Part shown: positions 1-9,765 of the stretch, piece after piece | Numbering within the stretch: position 1 is the first letter of the stretch | Layout: the number at the start of each line of letters is the position of its first letter | NCBI RefSeq assembly: GCF_000764305.2 | Contig: NW_025931637.1 | Location: forward strand, 310,001-374,000 | DNA: 64,000 nucleotides | Source: Hyalella azteca | Lineage: Eukaryota > Arthropoda > Malacostraca > Amphipoda > Hyalellidae | Reading direction: 5' to 3' | Position numbers and translations under genes: made by a program | Notes under the pieces: generated by a model | Databases searched by the model: none | Seen by the model: the letters and a program-made list of their open reading frames with translations, nothing else | What the model was told of the DNA's origin: nothing

Positions 1-1153
1 TTGTACCTTTGGGAATTGCATAATATGGTAGAAACAAGTTGTTCTACTATCCTCGGATACTCTTCTGAACCTTCTCTGATGTCAAATGATTGTCTTTTCT
101 TCGCCTGGTATTTTGGTTGAGTAAATCTATTTTTCTTTCTGCCGTCAACGTATCATCTTATTTCCGAATTCTGAAGTTGTTTTCCACTTTTACACCGAGT
201 ACTGACACGTTCTTCGTAACATTTAATTCATGTGTGGCAGTTGCCTACTTGTGTGTATTTATGCGGCCCTGACCTCGTGCAATGCTCGCTCTTATTTTTC
301 ATTCCATTTCGAATTTACCGCACGAAAGGCGCGTTAACGGCGTCATGATGTTTACAAATATTTCGGTTCCTGGTAAATGAAGTGAGGAAAATTTGAGAAG
401 TCAACGTGAGTTATGCGGGTTTCTTGGAGTTTTTTTCGTCGAAATTCTCTTGGTGTTAAAATTTTGCATAATTTTTACTCGACTGGAGACCTCCTTAGTA
501 TATTTTTTAATTTATTTGCGCGTAAGGGAAACTTAATTCATCAGAGATGTAGATAGAATAAACGCTCTTATCACGTTAACTATATTGAGCCATGTTCCAT
601 ATCATTCGCTTCCTCTCATAGTTTATTGATAGCTTATGGTTGTTTATCGATTTGTATATTTGTGTTGCAATTTTTTGCTTGAGTTCAATGATGACTTCGA
701 GAAATGTTAAAATATCGAATTATGACAGGGCCTGATGTTCCGGTTCTTACTCTAGATCCTAAACCCTTCTGTTTTGTAGCGATTATAAGCCTGAAGCTAG
801 TTATTAAAGTGCAAAAATCTCCAGGATGACGGCCGATGTGATCAGGTGTTATTTATTATATTCTTCCGCGTAATTGCGCTATTAATTTTACTTGATTAAC
901 TTCATAATCGAACAGCTTGCCGCTTTGTAATTAGGGAAAAGCTTGATAATTTTATCTTTTTGAGGACATCTGTGTTTTTCACACATGAAATATCACCCAA
1001 CTGCCTCATGATGCTCGAAATTTTACGGAATAATGTTAGTTCGTTCAACAGATTGATGAGATCTGTACTGGAGTGTCTCGAGCGTTGTCTCTTCGCTATG
1101 AGTGAGTGCATTTTTGCCGCTATTAATTTAGCCGTGATTACCTCGCTCGTTTT
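1..1153. other. No gene supported
   Basis: AT-rich sequence with stop codons in all frames at short intervals. The longest open frames are 60-83 codons and show no recognisable domain, codon bias or paired splice sites. I see nothing beyond simple AT-rich DNA. Confidence 0.6.
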
Positions 1154-1309
1154 CAGGGCCTATACTTTCAAAAAAAGTAAAGAGATCGTAAATTCATCAG
1201 CCAATCATTGACAGCCTTTCAAGCTAAATCCACCAATCATAGACAAGAAAAAAGAGCGTAAGTACCGGTACTTGCGTTCACTTAGCGAATTTTGAAAGTA
1301 TGGCCCCTG
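1154..1309 (+). mobile_element. MITE-like inverted-repeat element, copy 1
   Basis: About 156 bp bounded by inverted ends: the left reads CAGGGCCTATACTTTCAAAA and the right is the complement of CAGGGGCCATACTTTCAAAA. A second copy lies in the opposite orientation at 56557-56709 and shares the interior as well (two CCAAT-type blocks, a GAGATCGTAA block and an AATTCGCTAA block). Two diverged copies with shared ends define a short non-autonomous DNA transposon family. The CAGGG terminus suggests a hAT-type element, but I find no clean 8-bp target duplication, so the superfamily is inference. Confidence 0.65.
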
Positions 1310-3234
1310 GTCTCGTTGCTGGCCAGGAGCTCCTCAGCACATTCTGGGGACAGAGTAGGCTGTTTGATTCTACCCAGAATTGCATCTTTCCATTAATCAT
1401 GACACGAACGCCAGCATTTGCTGTTGCAATGCGTATTTCTGTGTATAAATTGTGATGTAAATACCTCGATTATATAATCTGTGTGGCTAGTCTGCTACAA
1501 CTGAGTTGTTGTTATTCGAAGTATTAACTAAGCTGATCATAAAAATGGTGAACTCTCCGTCGGTGGTTACTGTTTAGTAACTCGTTGTCTTTTTGCTACT
1601 ACGCAGCCTCTGAACAAATCATGAATCTGGTTTTATGAATAAGTTTCTCTGTACTATAATGTCATATTGAAGGCACAGTCATTCCTTTTTCCGCGTCACT
1701 GAAATACTCTTATTATATTCCTTATCTTTACACCACATGAAACGTAATGAATTTGAGCGAAAGAAACGTTGGTAATGATGAGTTTGACTTTCGTGATCCT
1801 ATTGAAAACGAAATCTCCGATTCTGTACTAAAGATATCATATTTTTTGTATTTATTTGGTCTTATACTTCTAAATTATTAGGTTTCTGCTGTACAGTTTG
1901 TTGGTGATCGATAGCGTTGTTTTACTTGTGTTCATTCTGCTGCTGAATTTTATGTGAATGTAGAGCGTTTTACAATATGTTCTTTGTCTACTGAGAACGC
2001 ATCACCATATAATTACCCACACTTTCTCTTCCTCATAGGATCACGTTTCAAGGTCCACTTCTCTTGGCCTTGTAGCGCTCTATTGCGTAGTACTATTATT
2101 ATCGGCTTGCATGTAGTGGGCGGATTAAGGAATAACCTCTTTTGATATAAATCATCGGTGTTAATCCTGGTGCCATCGAAGACAAAGCCATCTTCGTCTC
2201 TCACAAAGAAGAAATGCGTCAACTCGTCCTGTCTTTCTGGTTCGATTTTCGCTCGTCAGGAAAGATCGGTCATCGTCTCCTGCCATTGCGCTCGGCCTTG
2301 TTTGCCCGTGCGTACTGTACTCTAATTCTGTAGTGTAGCATCTGTTAGCAATATTCCATCCTTTGATTTTATTTTAGTGATAAGCTTAATGTAATGAATT
2401 ATTTGCGTGATGAAATAGTTATATTTTGATGTTTGAAGATATAAAAGACTCAATATTGTAAGTAAGTAGCTAGTTAGTTTGTCACACTCATTCTTTGTTT
2501 TGACAATGCGTTCCTAAGTCTCTAGAAAGAATTTCAATTACTTTGTTACCTTTGAATAAGAGCCTGCAATACATAATTACAAACGGTAATTCTTTCATTG
2601 CAATGGTATTACTTCATTTCCAAGAGTTATTATTATTTATTACCGAGTTGTTTGCAACAATTGGTAGCTACTCTTAACATTTTCGAGCGCGGGAGGTGCT
2701 AACGCTCTCCTGGCTGATGGATACTTAGGCCTGCAGGAGCAACGGTCATCGACGAGGTGGATGAAAGTACGATAGATTAGTAGCCAGCTAACTTGCAAAT
2801 GATTCAAGATTCACAATAATCGTTGTTTTCTTCTTTAAAACACAATTTGACATCTGTAACGACTAGCTGTACATAAAACTCGAAGTTTCCATATATTTTT
2901 TCAAAATTCAAGTCTCTGCCTATGAACCCGTTTACATTTTGTCCATTTGATTCATTCTCATGATAAGTCTTCGTACTTTTTTTCTATTTGTCTTGGCTGT
3001 GACCGTTGCTGGGGATACTGAACGCTCCCCCGGGGCTCCGAGTTCATTTACTTTTCTTAAACAAGAGAATTTCTCTCCAGCCTCTCATTGATAACGGGAA
3101 AATCAGGTCCCATCCGAACGTTTAGAATCTTAGGTAGTATTCTCGATGCTAACGTAGCATGCTAGTAATAGGGCCGTCAGCGTCAAATAGGCATAATCTG
3201 CCCTGTAGCAAATTCTAGATATCGCCAAATTGTC
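1310..3234. other. No gene supported; one weak protein motif
   Basis: Mostly AT-rich unique sequence. A minus-strand frame around 2013-2260 (reported as a finding) contains FDGTRINTDD, which resembles the SUMO-like FDG-RIN-DD motif, but lacks the rest of that fold. A GC-richer patch at about 2685-2790 has no supported exon. Confidence 0.5.
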
Positions 3235-3345
3235 ACAGTTTGCTGGGGGTTTTGAACCCGAAACTGACTGCTCCAATCTTTCTATTCTCAATCACCCGGC
3301 CATCTCGCCGATTTTGACCAAAACTGTCACGGGAAACCCCTCGGG
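3235..3345 (-). mobile_element. tRNA-derived SINE fragment (tRNA-Leu-like head)
   Basis: On the minus strand this reads as an A-box-like GGCGAGATGGCCGGGTGA followed about 45 bases later by a B-box-like TTTCGGGTTCAAAACC, the internal pol III promoter arrangement of a tRNA-derived SINE. The same B-box block, preceded by AGATTGGAG, recurs on the plus strand at about 10535-10570, so it is dispersed. It does not look like a functional tRNA, because the arms do not pair over their full length. Confidence 0.5.
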
Positions 3346-3689
3346 GGGGGACTTAGGGATTCCTTACATCAAGTTATTATGTAGGTAGGATTCCTTACAT
3401 TTCCTTTTTGTCTCTCGTGCTGGCGGCCGACGTCCCGTGTAAGCGACCTCTTGTTCGAGTGTCTTAGTTTCTGTTGCTTTTCACCTGTCTCTCCTTGTCA
3501 CTTCGTCTCTTTGAGATGCTAACGCTGCTTCTTTCGAGCCAGCATCAGCGGGCTGATCATCTGAGACCTTCCACCCCTTGAGGGTGATGAACAATATTTG
3601 ATTTGAGAAACTTTTGATAATTGAGACCTTCCACCTCTTTGGTGATGTTCATCTTGACTTTCGGTGCGAGATAGCCAAGTAGCTGAAGC

Positions 3690-3780
3690 GTTAGTAAACA
3701 TGTGGCCACTAAACTGTCACGTGAAACTGGGATCGAACCCGCGACTGGTTCTCTGAACTGTAACCACTGTACCACCTTCT
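3690..3780 (-). mobile_element. tRNA-derived SINE head
   Basis: The minus strand gives AAGGTGGTACAGTGGTTACA (A-box-like) and, about 32 bases later, CGCGGGTTCGATCCCAG (a near-perfect B box, GGTTCGATCC). The downstream ACGTGACAGTTT block also occurs beside the SINE fragment at 3235-3345. No anticodon stem or acceptor pairing is evident, so a SINE is preferred over a tRNA gene. Confidence 0.6.
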
Positions 3781-4308
3781 GTCGAGACTCGACAGTTATG
3801 ACACGTGTTCCTGGTTAGACGGCCTGGAATACAGAGTCTGATTAAACTTCTGATGACAACGTTATGACAACCCTGATGAAGCTCAAATTCCATCTGCACT
3901 TTCGTAATGCTAATGAATTTTAGGCACTAATTTTGATAACTATCCCTCTTTGCTCTGCTTCGTCTTCCTATTTTCATATTTGCTTTAGTGAGCGTCTGAA
4001 AGAATTCACTATAATTTTACAACGAAGCTTCTTGTATAAGCATAGGTTTCCATCGATTGGAATGTTTTTTTTATTATAGTGGGGAATTTGTGTACCGATT
4101 TATTAATTAAACTTATAATTACATCCTGAATGATAGTCGAGCCGTAGTCGAGACATCTTTAGTGTGACTGGTGATCATCAATTCTCAATAATTAACTACA
4201 AGCTTCTGTTTCTCGAGTAGTTTCAAAGTAGCAAGACGAAGGTAGCTTTTCCATCTTCTAAATCGTTTCCACATCCTTGTAAGTGCCCGTAACCCAAACA
4301 AAGCGAAG
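3781..4308. other. Upstream region of TXNL4A
   Basis: AT-rich sequence leading into the TXNL4A start. The last 100 bases should include its 5-prime UTR. I see no TATA box in a convincing position and cannot place the transcription start. Confidence 0.4.
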
Positions 4309-5505
4309 ATGTCGTATATGCTGCAACATCTCCACAATGGATGGCAAGTGGATCAGGCAATTCTCAGTGAAGAGGACCGCTGTGTGGTGAGTGTCTTGTG
4401 AATATCTAAACTATAAACTCGCTTGATGCATGCAGCTACCTGGAAAAATCATTGCAACGACATATTGTTTCTCCGTTGGAATAGGTAGCTTCAAATAGAG
4501 GGATTTTTTTAATAAGAGTAGACGACGAGGAGACATTTATTATGGCTAAATTTGCCATGTTCCGAGCTTCACTTTTGAGCCATATTGCTGCTTCAGTATG
4601 CCCGTCTCTTTTTCCTCACTCGAAACAATGAATATGTCATATTGTTCAAATAGTGACTCACTCAGACTGTACGCTGCTCTGATACCCTGTTTTTGCCGGG
4701 CCGAACATTGTTAGGATAACCGCACAAGGGAAAAAAGTGCATCGCTATGTGGACGAAGTTTAACTCATTTTTCTGAGTGTTCTGTGCGATGTAATTATTT
4801 TGCCTTACTTTTGACTGATTTCATTGTCAGTTGTTGTAGTGCTGAGTAACTTTATCAGTTCTCATTATCATATGATCTTGATCATCTTGCTAATCTTGCT
4901 CCCCGAAGACGCTGAAAAGTAAATATTTACATTGATGGTGCGAAGCCATTTTCTCATACCTATAGAACAATATAGATCGCCTTTATTCTGTATTCGTAAA
5001 ACAATTATTGTTATTAGGTTCATGGAACAATTGTATTTTCTGTTAAGAACAGCAAATTAATTTAGTATAGTACGGTATAGTGATTCGGAGCTGAAGAATT
5101 GGCACGGTGAACGTATTGATTGTGAAAACTAAATAAAGTTTATTAATGTTTCAGGTTATAAGATTTGGCCACGATTGGGACCCACAGTGCATGGTGATGG
5201 ACGAAGTACTCTACAACATAGCGGAGAAAGTGAAAAATTTCGCTGTCATTTACCTCGTGGACATCACGGAAGTGCCCGACTTCAACAAAATGTACGAGCT
5301 GTACGACCCTTGCACCATCATGTTTTTCTTCCGTAACAAGCACATTATGATTGACTTGGGCACCGGTAACAATAACAAAATTAACTGGCCTTTAGAGGAC
5401 CCGCAGGAAATGATTGATATCCTGGAGACTGTTTACAGGGGAGCGAGGAAGGGCCGAGGTCTCGTCGTGTCTCCAAAGGATTACTCCACGAAATATCGAT
5501 ATTAA
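4309..5505 (+). CDS. TXNL4A: Thioredoxin-like U5 snRNP protein Dim1/TXNL4A (two exons, complete)
   Basis: Exon 1 is 4309-4386 (26 codons, begins MSYMLQHLHNGWQVDQAI) and exon 2 is 5155-5505 (116 codons plus TAA). The 768-bp intron has a GTGAGT donor and a TTTCAG acceptor, phase 0. The product is 142 residues, the same length as human TXNL4A, and almost collinear with it through VIRFGHDWDP, VDITEVPDFNKMYELYDPC, RNKHIMIDLGTGNNNKINW and the C-terminal VVSPKDYSTKYRY. In this family the protein has a thioredoxin fold without the CxxC redox pair (here DWDPQCM) and is a core component of the U5 and U4/U6.U5 snRNP, needed for pre-mRNA splicing in the nucleus. The start is fixed by the conserved N-terminus and a purine at -3. 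Differences visible against human include P6Q, V25C (next to the splice junction) and WPLEDPQ for WAMEDKQ. No frameshift is present. It stands alone with no neighbouring gene within several kilobases. Confidence 0.98.
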
Positions 5506-5867
5506 TTAAACCATAGATCAATCATTATTTCATCAAACTTCTCACAAATTTCTGTCATTTGATTTAGGAGATATTTTAGGAATAGTAGAAGAATCATCGT
5601 CGTCGGTAAATTTTATCTGAGTATAAGTGTGTATTTACTGACCTTTTGTCCATTGTACAAATCCGGTTTCTGATTAACAAATCCGGTTCTCTTTTTCTCT
5701 CTGAAATGTATTTTCATTTAGATGTAGAATATCGTGAAGTTCTCTATTAAGCATTAATATAGTTGAGTGAATAGTTTTGTACTTGATCCTACCTAAAGAG
5801 TACAGTTGACTTAACGATTCATATTGTCTCATTTTGGCCTTTCTGGTACTTTTTTATGGTACTATTG

Positions 5868-5873
5868 AATAAA
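5868..5873 (+). terminator. TXNL4A: Candidate poly(A) signal of TXNL4A
   Basis: AATAAA lies 363 bases after the TXNL4A stop codon in an AT-rich 3-prime region. It is the clearest canonical hexamer I noticed close to the gene. Its use is inferred; a cDNA end would confirm it. Confidence 0.45.
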
Positions 5874-6126
5874 AAGTTCGCATTAAGATCTGGTTGACAA
5901 ATAACTGTATATCTATCAACCGTGGGATGTAAAGTAGATAACAGAAATCACTTCTTTGTCTTGAAAACTTTCTCCGATTATGGCTTTTTTTCGACTGCAC
6001 AAGTCTCCCAGATCTTGCATCAATCATTTCGTGAGTTTAAATTTTCCCTTGTGTATTTTCGCCATCGAAATTCGTTCTCTAGATATGCATTCATTCCGAA
6101 GGTAAAAACTGCATACCGCGATAGAT

Positions 6127-6285
6127 AAAAATATATATATCTCAGTACGGTACTCACTGCAGTAAGTGACAGAGAGCGCGATTTCTCATCGACGAAAACG
6201 TGAAGTCACGGACAGACAGACGGACATGACGAGCACAATACCGCTTTTCTTCATACATAAATGAGAAAATGTGCTAAAAAAAACT
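6127..6285 (+). mobile_element. Dispersed repeat with palindromic core, copy 1
   Basis: Shares an extended block with 33179-33350: a CTCAGTA..ACTCACTGCAG start, GTGACAGAGAGCGC, TCGACGAAAAC, TCACGGACAGACAGACGGACATG, GAGCACAATA and ATGAGAAAATG-GCTAAAA. Runs of GACAGAC/GACGG are typical of the 3-prime ends of arthropod non-LTR elements or SINEs, but no coding part is present, so the class is unresolved. Confidence 0.6.
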
Positions 6286-6289
6286 TGAA

Positions 6290-8009
6290 AATTTTCCTGT
6301 CCCCGCGATACGATTTTGAGAAATCACCGTGCACGTTCCCTTGTTTTTTCGTGGTTCGAAATTCTACACTCAAGATCAAGCCAACGTTACCTTGCCGTCA
6401 ATCAATACTGGCAACGCCATGCTTATTTGCTTGGCCACCATGAACTGACCTGCGACCTGCAAACAATGTTCAATGGCCGACTGTTTCATGGGCACTCGTA
6501 ACTCACGGATTGACATGCAACCTGCAATATAATATCAAATACGAGTCTCGTAGCTGACTTTTTCATGGACACTCGAAATAGACGAATGAATTGTCCGAAC
6601 GAAAATACGACTTTCATTTGTGGTCCATCGTAATGGAAAGGAATTCATTGTACTATTGCATAATTGAAGAGTGTTCCATCATGCAGGATATTGTAATGAA
6701 CGCATCATTTGTGGACGAGCGCATTTACGAGCACAATCAATAGCCGAGTGAGCATGTACGCCTGGCGTCCACTCGCGCGCAACAAAGCGAGGAAGAGCAA
6801 CTACAGCGAATAGGTTTGTTTTGCCCTCCTCTGTACTCAGAATTACCAAGAAAGAACTAAGGTGAACGAGTTCTCTGTTATTGATGTATACTTATTGATA
6901 TGCCATCACCTGCTACATAGCTATCGAGTTCCCGCTGACAACACGTAGCAACATTTGTGCCTAGATTATTCAGTGGAAAGTGCAACATCATTTATTGAGC
7001 TCAGGTTCTTTAATTTACCTGTCGAAGAGAATTTCAATCAAGTGCTAAGTAATAATAATCAGACAATAGGTAATAGCTATGTTATAGGTAGCTTGAAAGA
7101 CAGATTATCCTATCATTAGGTTGAAATGATAGAAGCCACATGGATGAACTCTGAAGAGTAACAATCATTTGTTCCAGAAGGCCTCAGAGACGAGATTGAT
7201 TGGCATAGACTAATAATAACTATATTAAAGATCCCCGACCAATCGGTAACTACACAAACTAAGTACACAAGCGGGTGAGGGTGAATTAATTTATCATAAG
7301 AAAAAGCGAAATTACGAATAACTGAGGTATTTATATCGACATGCACAGTGCAACGAAATTTGAATGTTTGAAGTAACAATAATGAATGTGTTCGACACAT
7401 ACAGGATGATTCACGGATATTTCCTGATTTGAAAGCTCAATGAAAACAGAATATCGTAAAGATATCATTACAATGTAAATTTTATTCAAAAAGACATTCC
7501 CTGAATTTTTGTATCACTTAGTTTTATAGATGACATCGGAAAAATGAGAGCCCCCATATTGTTAATGCGTTCAGTGAGTCGATTTTTGAAGTTCCGTTCA
7601 ACTCTGCAGCATTTTGACTGGTATGCTCTGTTGGCGATGGCTTGGCGTATGTTCGTCAAATGAGGTATGATTCTTGGACAGTCATTAATTGTAATTAAAT
7701 TATTTAGGATAACCTCTCAAAAATCATACCGAATACAATATCGCATTCTTAAAAATTACCGGAAAATTTGCCACAAAGGGAGGAGACATTTTCGGAAGAG
7801 GCATACGAGGTATTCACGCGATCAAATAGATGCAAGTGAGCCGGGCTGCAGGTTTTAAAGGCAGGAATAGTTTTCTGGCCAACCCATAAATTGTTACTGA
7901 CATCAACAAGCGTCCAGAGCATTTATGTCATGCAAGCCAGCATAATAAAGCACATGAAATGTTGTCATGTAGGATCTCTGAAAGGTGAAAGCATCTGCGC
8001 GGCTCCATG
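6290..8009. other. No gene supported
   Basis: Unique AT-rich sequence. Open frames are at most 94 codons and have no recognisable content or splice support. Confidence 0.55.
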
Positions 8010-8356
8010 TGGGGTGGAAGCATCTGCATTCTCCAATGTGGGGTGGAAGCCCCCCCCCCCTAGTGCCTCGTGTGGGGTGGTAGCCGCCCCGTGTGGGGTG
8101 GAAGCCCCCGCCGGCCTCATGAGGGTGGAAATCCCCCCGAGTGTGGGGTGGAAGCCCCCCTAGTGCCTCGTGAGGGGTGGAAGCCCCCGAGTGGGGTGGA
8201 AGCCGCCCCGTGTGGGGTGGAAGCCCCCGCCTGCCTCATGAGGGTGGAAATACCCCCGAGTGTGGGGTGGAAGCCCCCCAAGTGCCTCGTGAGGGGTGGA
8301 AGCCCCCGAGTGGGGTGGAAGCCGCCTCGTGTGGGGTGGAAGCCCCCCCGAGTGTC
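8010..8356. repeat. G/C-rich minisatellite with 119-bp higher-order unit
   Basis: The basic module is GTGGGGTGGAAGCCCCC (variants GTGAGGGTGGAAATCCCCC and GTGCCTCGTGAGGGGTGG). Modules are organised in a higher-order unit of 119 bp, with equivalent units starting at about 8091, 8210 and 8329. The array makes several frames open on both strands at once, so these frames are repeat artefacts and not genes. Each module carries a G run opposite a C run, which could support hairpins or G-quadruplexes (inference). Confidence 0.9.
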
Positions 8357-9018
8357 CCGATCGAGGAAGTGTGCGAGGTGAAGACGACACGCGCACGAGC
8401 TCAGTGTTCGGACGCTACATAGGGATTTTCGTTAAAAAATGATCGTCGCCACAGAAAAAAAAAGAAAATTGTCCTTAAATCTCTGAATATAACTATAGAC
8501 TGAAAATAAATGTACTTAAAAATATTTGTGAAGTAGACCTTTCGAAAATATCTGGATAACAATTCACTCATAACAAACAAATTAACAACTATCTGCACAC
8601 GTAATTTATGAATCTGAACCAAACAATTGTCTATTCGAGTCAATAAACGTGATCTAAATACGTTAAAAATGAAGTAACTTCAAAGTATCAACAGACGTTA
8701 ATTCAACATGCATGTTCGACTGCACACAATAAATATTAATGCTACCTACCATATGTTCTAAATTGATCAAATAATAAGATCTGATAGTGGAATTATCAGT
8801 CCTGCAACAGAATTAGAATTGGTTTATTGAATTGTGCTTTTACCAATACGTCCAAGTATTTTACGCCGCGACGTGTTCGTGATCAATTGATGCGGACGCG
8901 ATTAATTTCTCGCGAATGATTTCTTTTTTCATTTCGGTATTTCAGTTTTCTTTTAGAAGAAAGAGATGATTTATAAATGTTTTTTTTTTCTGTTCTGACA
9001 ATCGATATTGACAAATTT
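8357..9018. other. No gene supported
   Basis: AT-rich sequence between two repeats. I see no exon, RNA gene or mobile element that can be supported. Confidence 0.5.
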
Positions 9019-9019
9019 T

Positions 9020-9143
9020 CAATGCCCGTTCTGGTGGTGCACTAATAAATTTACTTTCCAATTTGTGGTGGTACAAATCACAATGCCTGTTCTGGTGGTG
9101 CGCTAGTAAATTTACTTCCCAATTTGTGGTGGTACAAATCACA
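9020..9143. repeat. 61-bp direct duplication
   Basis: Two tandem copies (starting near 9021 and 9082) sharing TTCTGGTGGTGC and AATTTGTGGTGGTACAAATC with a few substitutions. The second half of each copy is itself partly self-complementary (GTGGTGGTACAAATCAC). Confidence 0.85.
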
Positions 9144-9199
9144 TTCTTTAATCTTTGATATTATCTCGTGCATTTTACGTGATATCATATTTGTCATTG

Positions 9200-9765
9200 A
9201 ATTTATACGTGTCCGGCTTCGTTGAGTGCGCGAGTAGATCGAGGGTCGTCCGCCACACAAAGCCGACCTCAAAAACGCTCGCGACTGACGAGCGATGCGC
9301 GAAAAAATTGGACATTCACGGTAGCCAGGATACAATTTGCGGAGCGCGCGGGGGCGCAATCCGGAACGGAAACTGTGATTGCGGCTCGGCGGAAACGAGA
9401 GCAGTTCTGTGATTGGTGTGCATCCTTTAGAGAGGATCAATAACCTCACCGCATCCAGCAGCCAATAAGACGCTACAAACTCAGACTAGCTGTCCAATGC
9501 CCGCCGTTTTACATTATGACATCAGAAACCTGCTTCTCAATTGGAAACAAAAGGGTAAAAATCTGGCCAGATTTCATGACGTCATGAGCTGGGTTGACCA
9601 GTCGTGACCTTGCCTCTTATGGACAGCCCGTGGCAGCCAATAGAAGATGGTTTAGGCGGTGACGTCATGCGTGACGCTTCGATTGGCTGGGTTTTGTGGG
9701 AAACTGCAACAGGTTCGATATAATATCATAGCCATTATGGCTGGGTGGAGTACATTTAAAAGGCA
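9200..9765 (+). promoter_or_regulatory. CpG-rich CRE/CCAAT/TATA-like cluster
   Basis: A CpG-dense stretch (about 9210-9400) is followed by several CCAAT or ATTGG motifs (about 9412, 9461, 9636, 9682), two TGACGTCA cAMP-response-type palindromes (9577-9584 and 9660-9667) and a TATA-like TTTAAAAG (9755-9762). The order and spacing would suit a pol II promoter reading to the right. No gene is recognisable downstream, and a CRE plus ATTGG combination also sits inside the MITE at 47572-47825, so a transposon origin is a real alternative. Positions 9733-9912 are also copied artefactually at 12598-12777. Confidence 0.35.
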
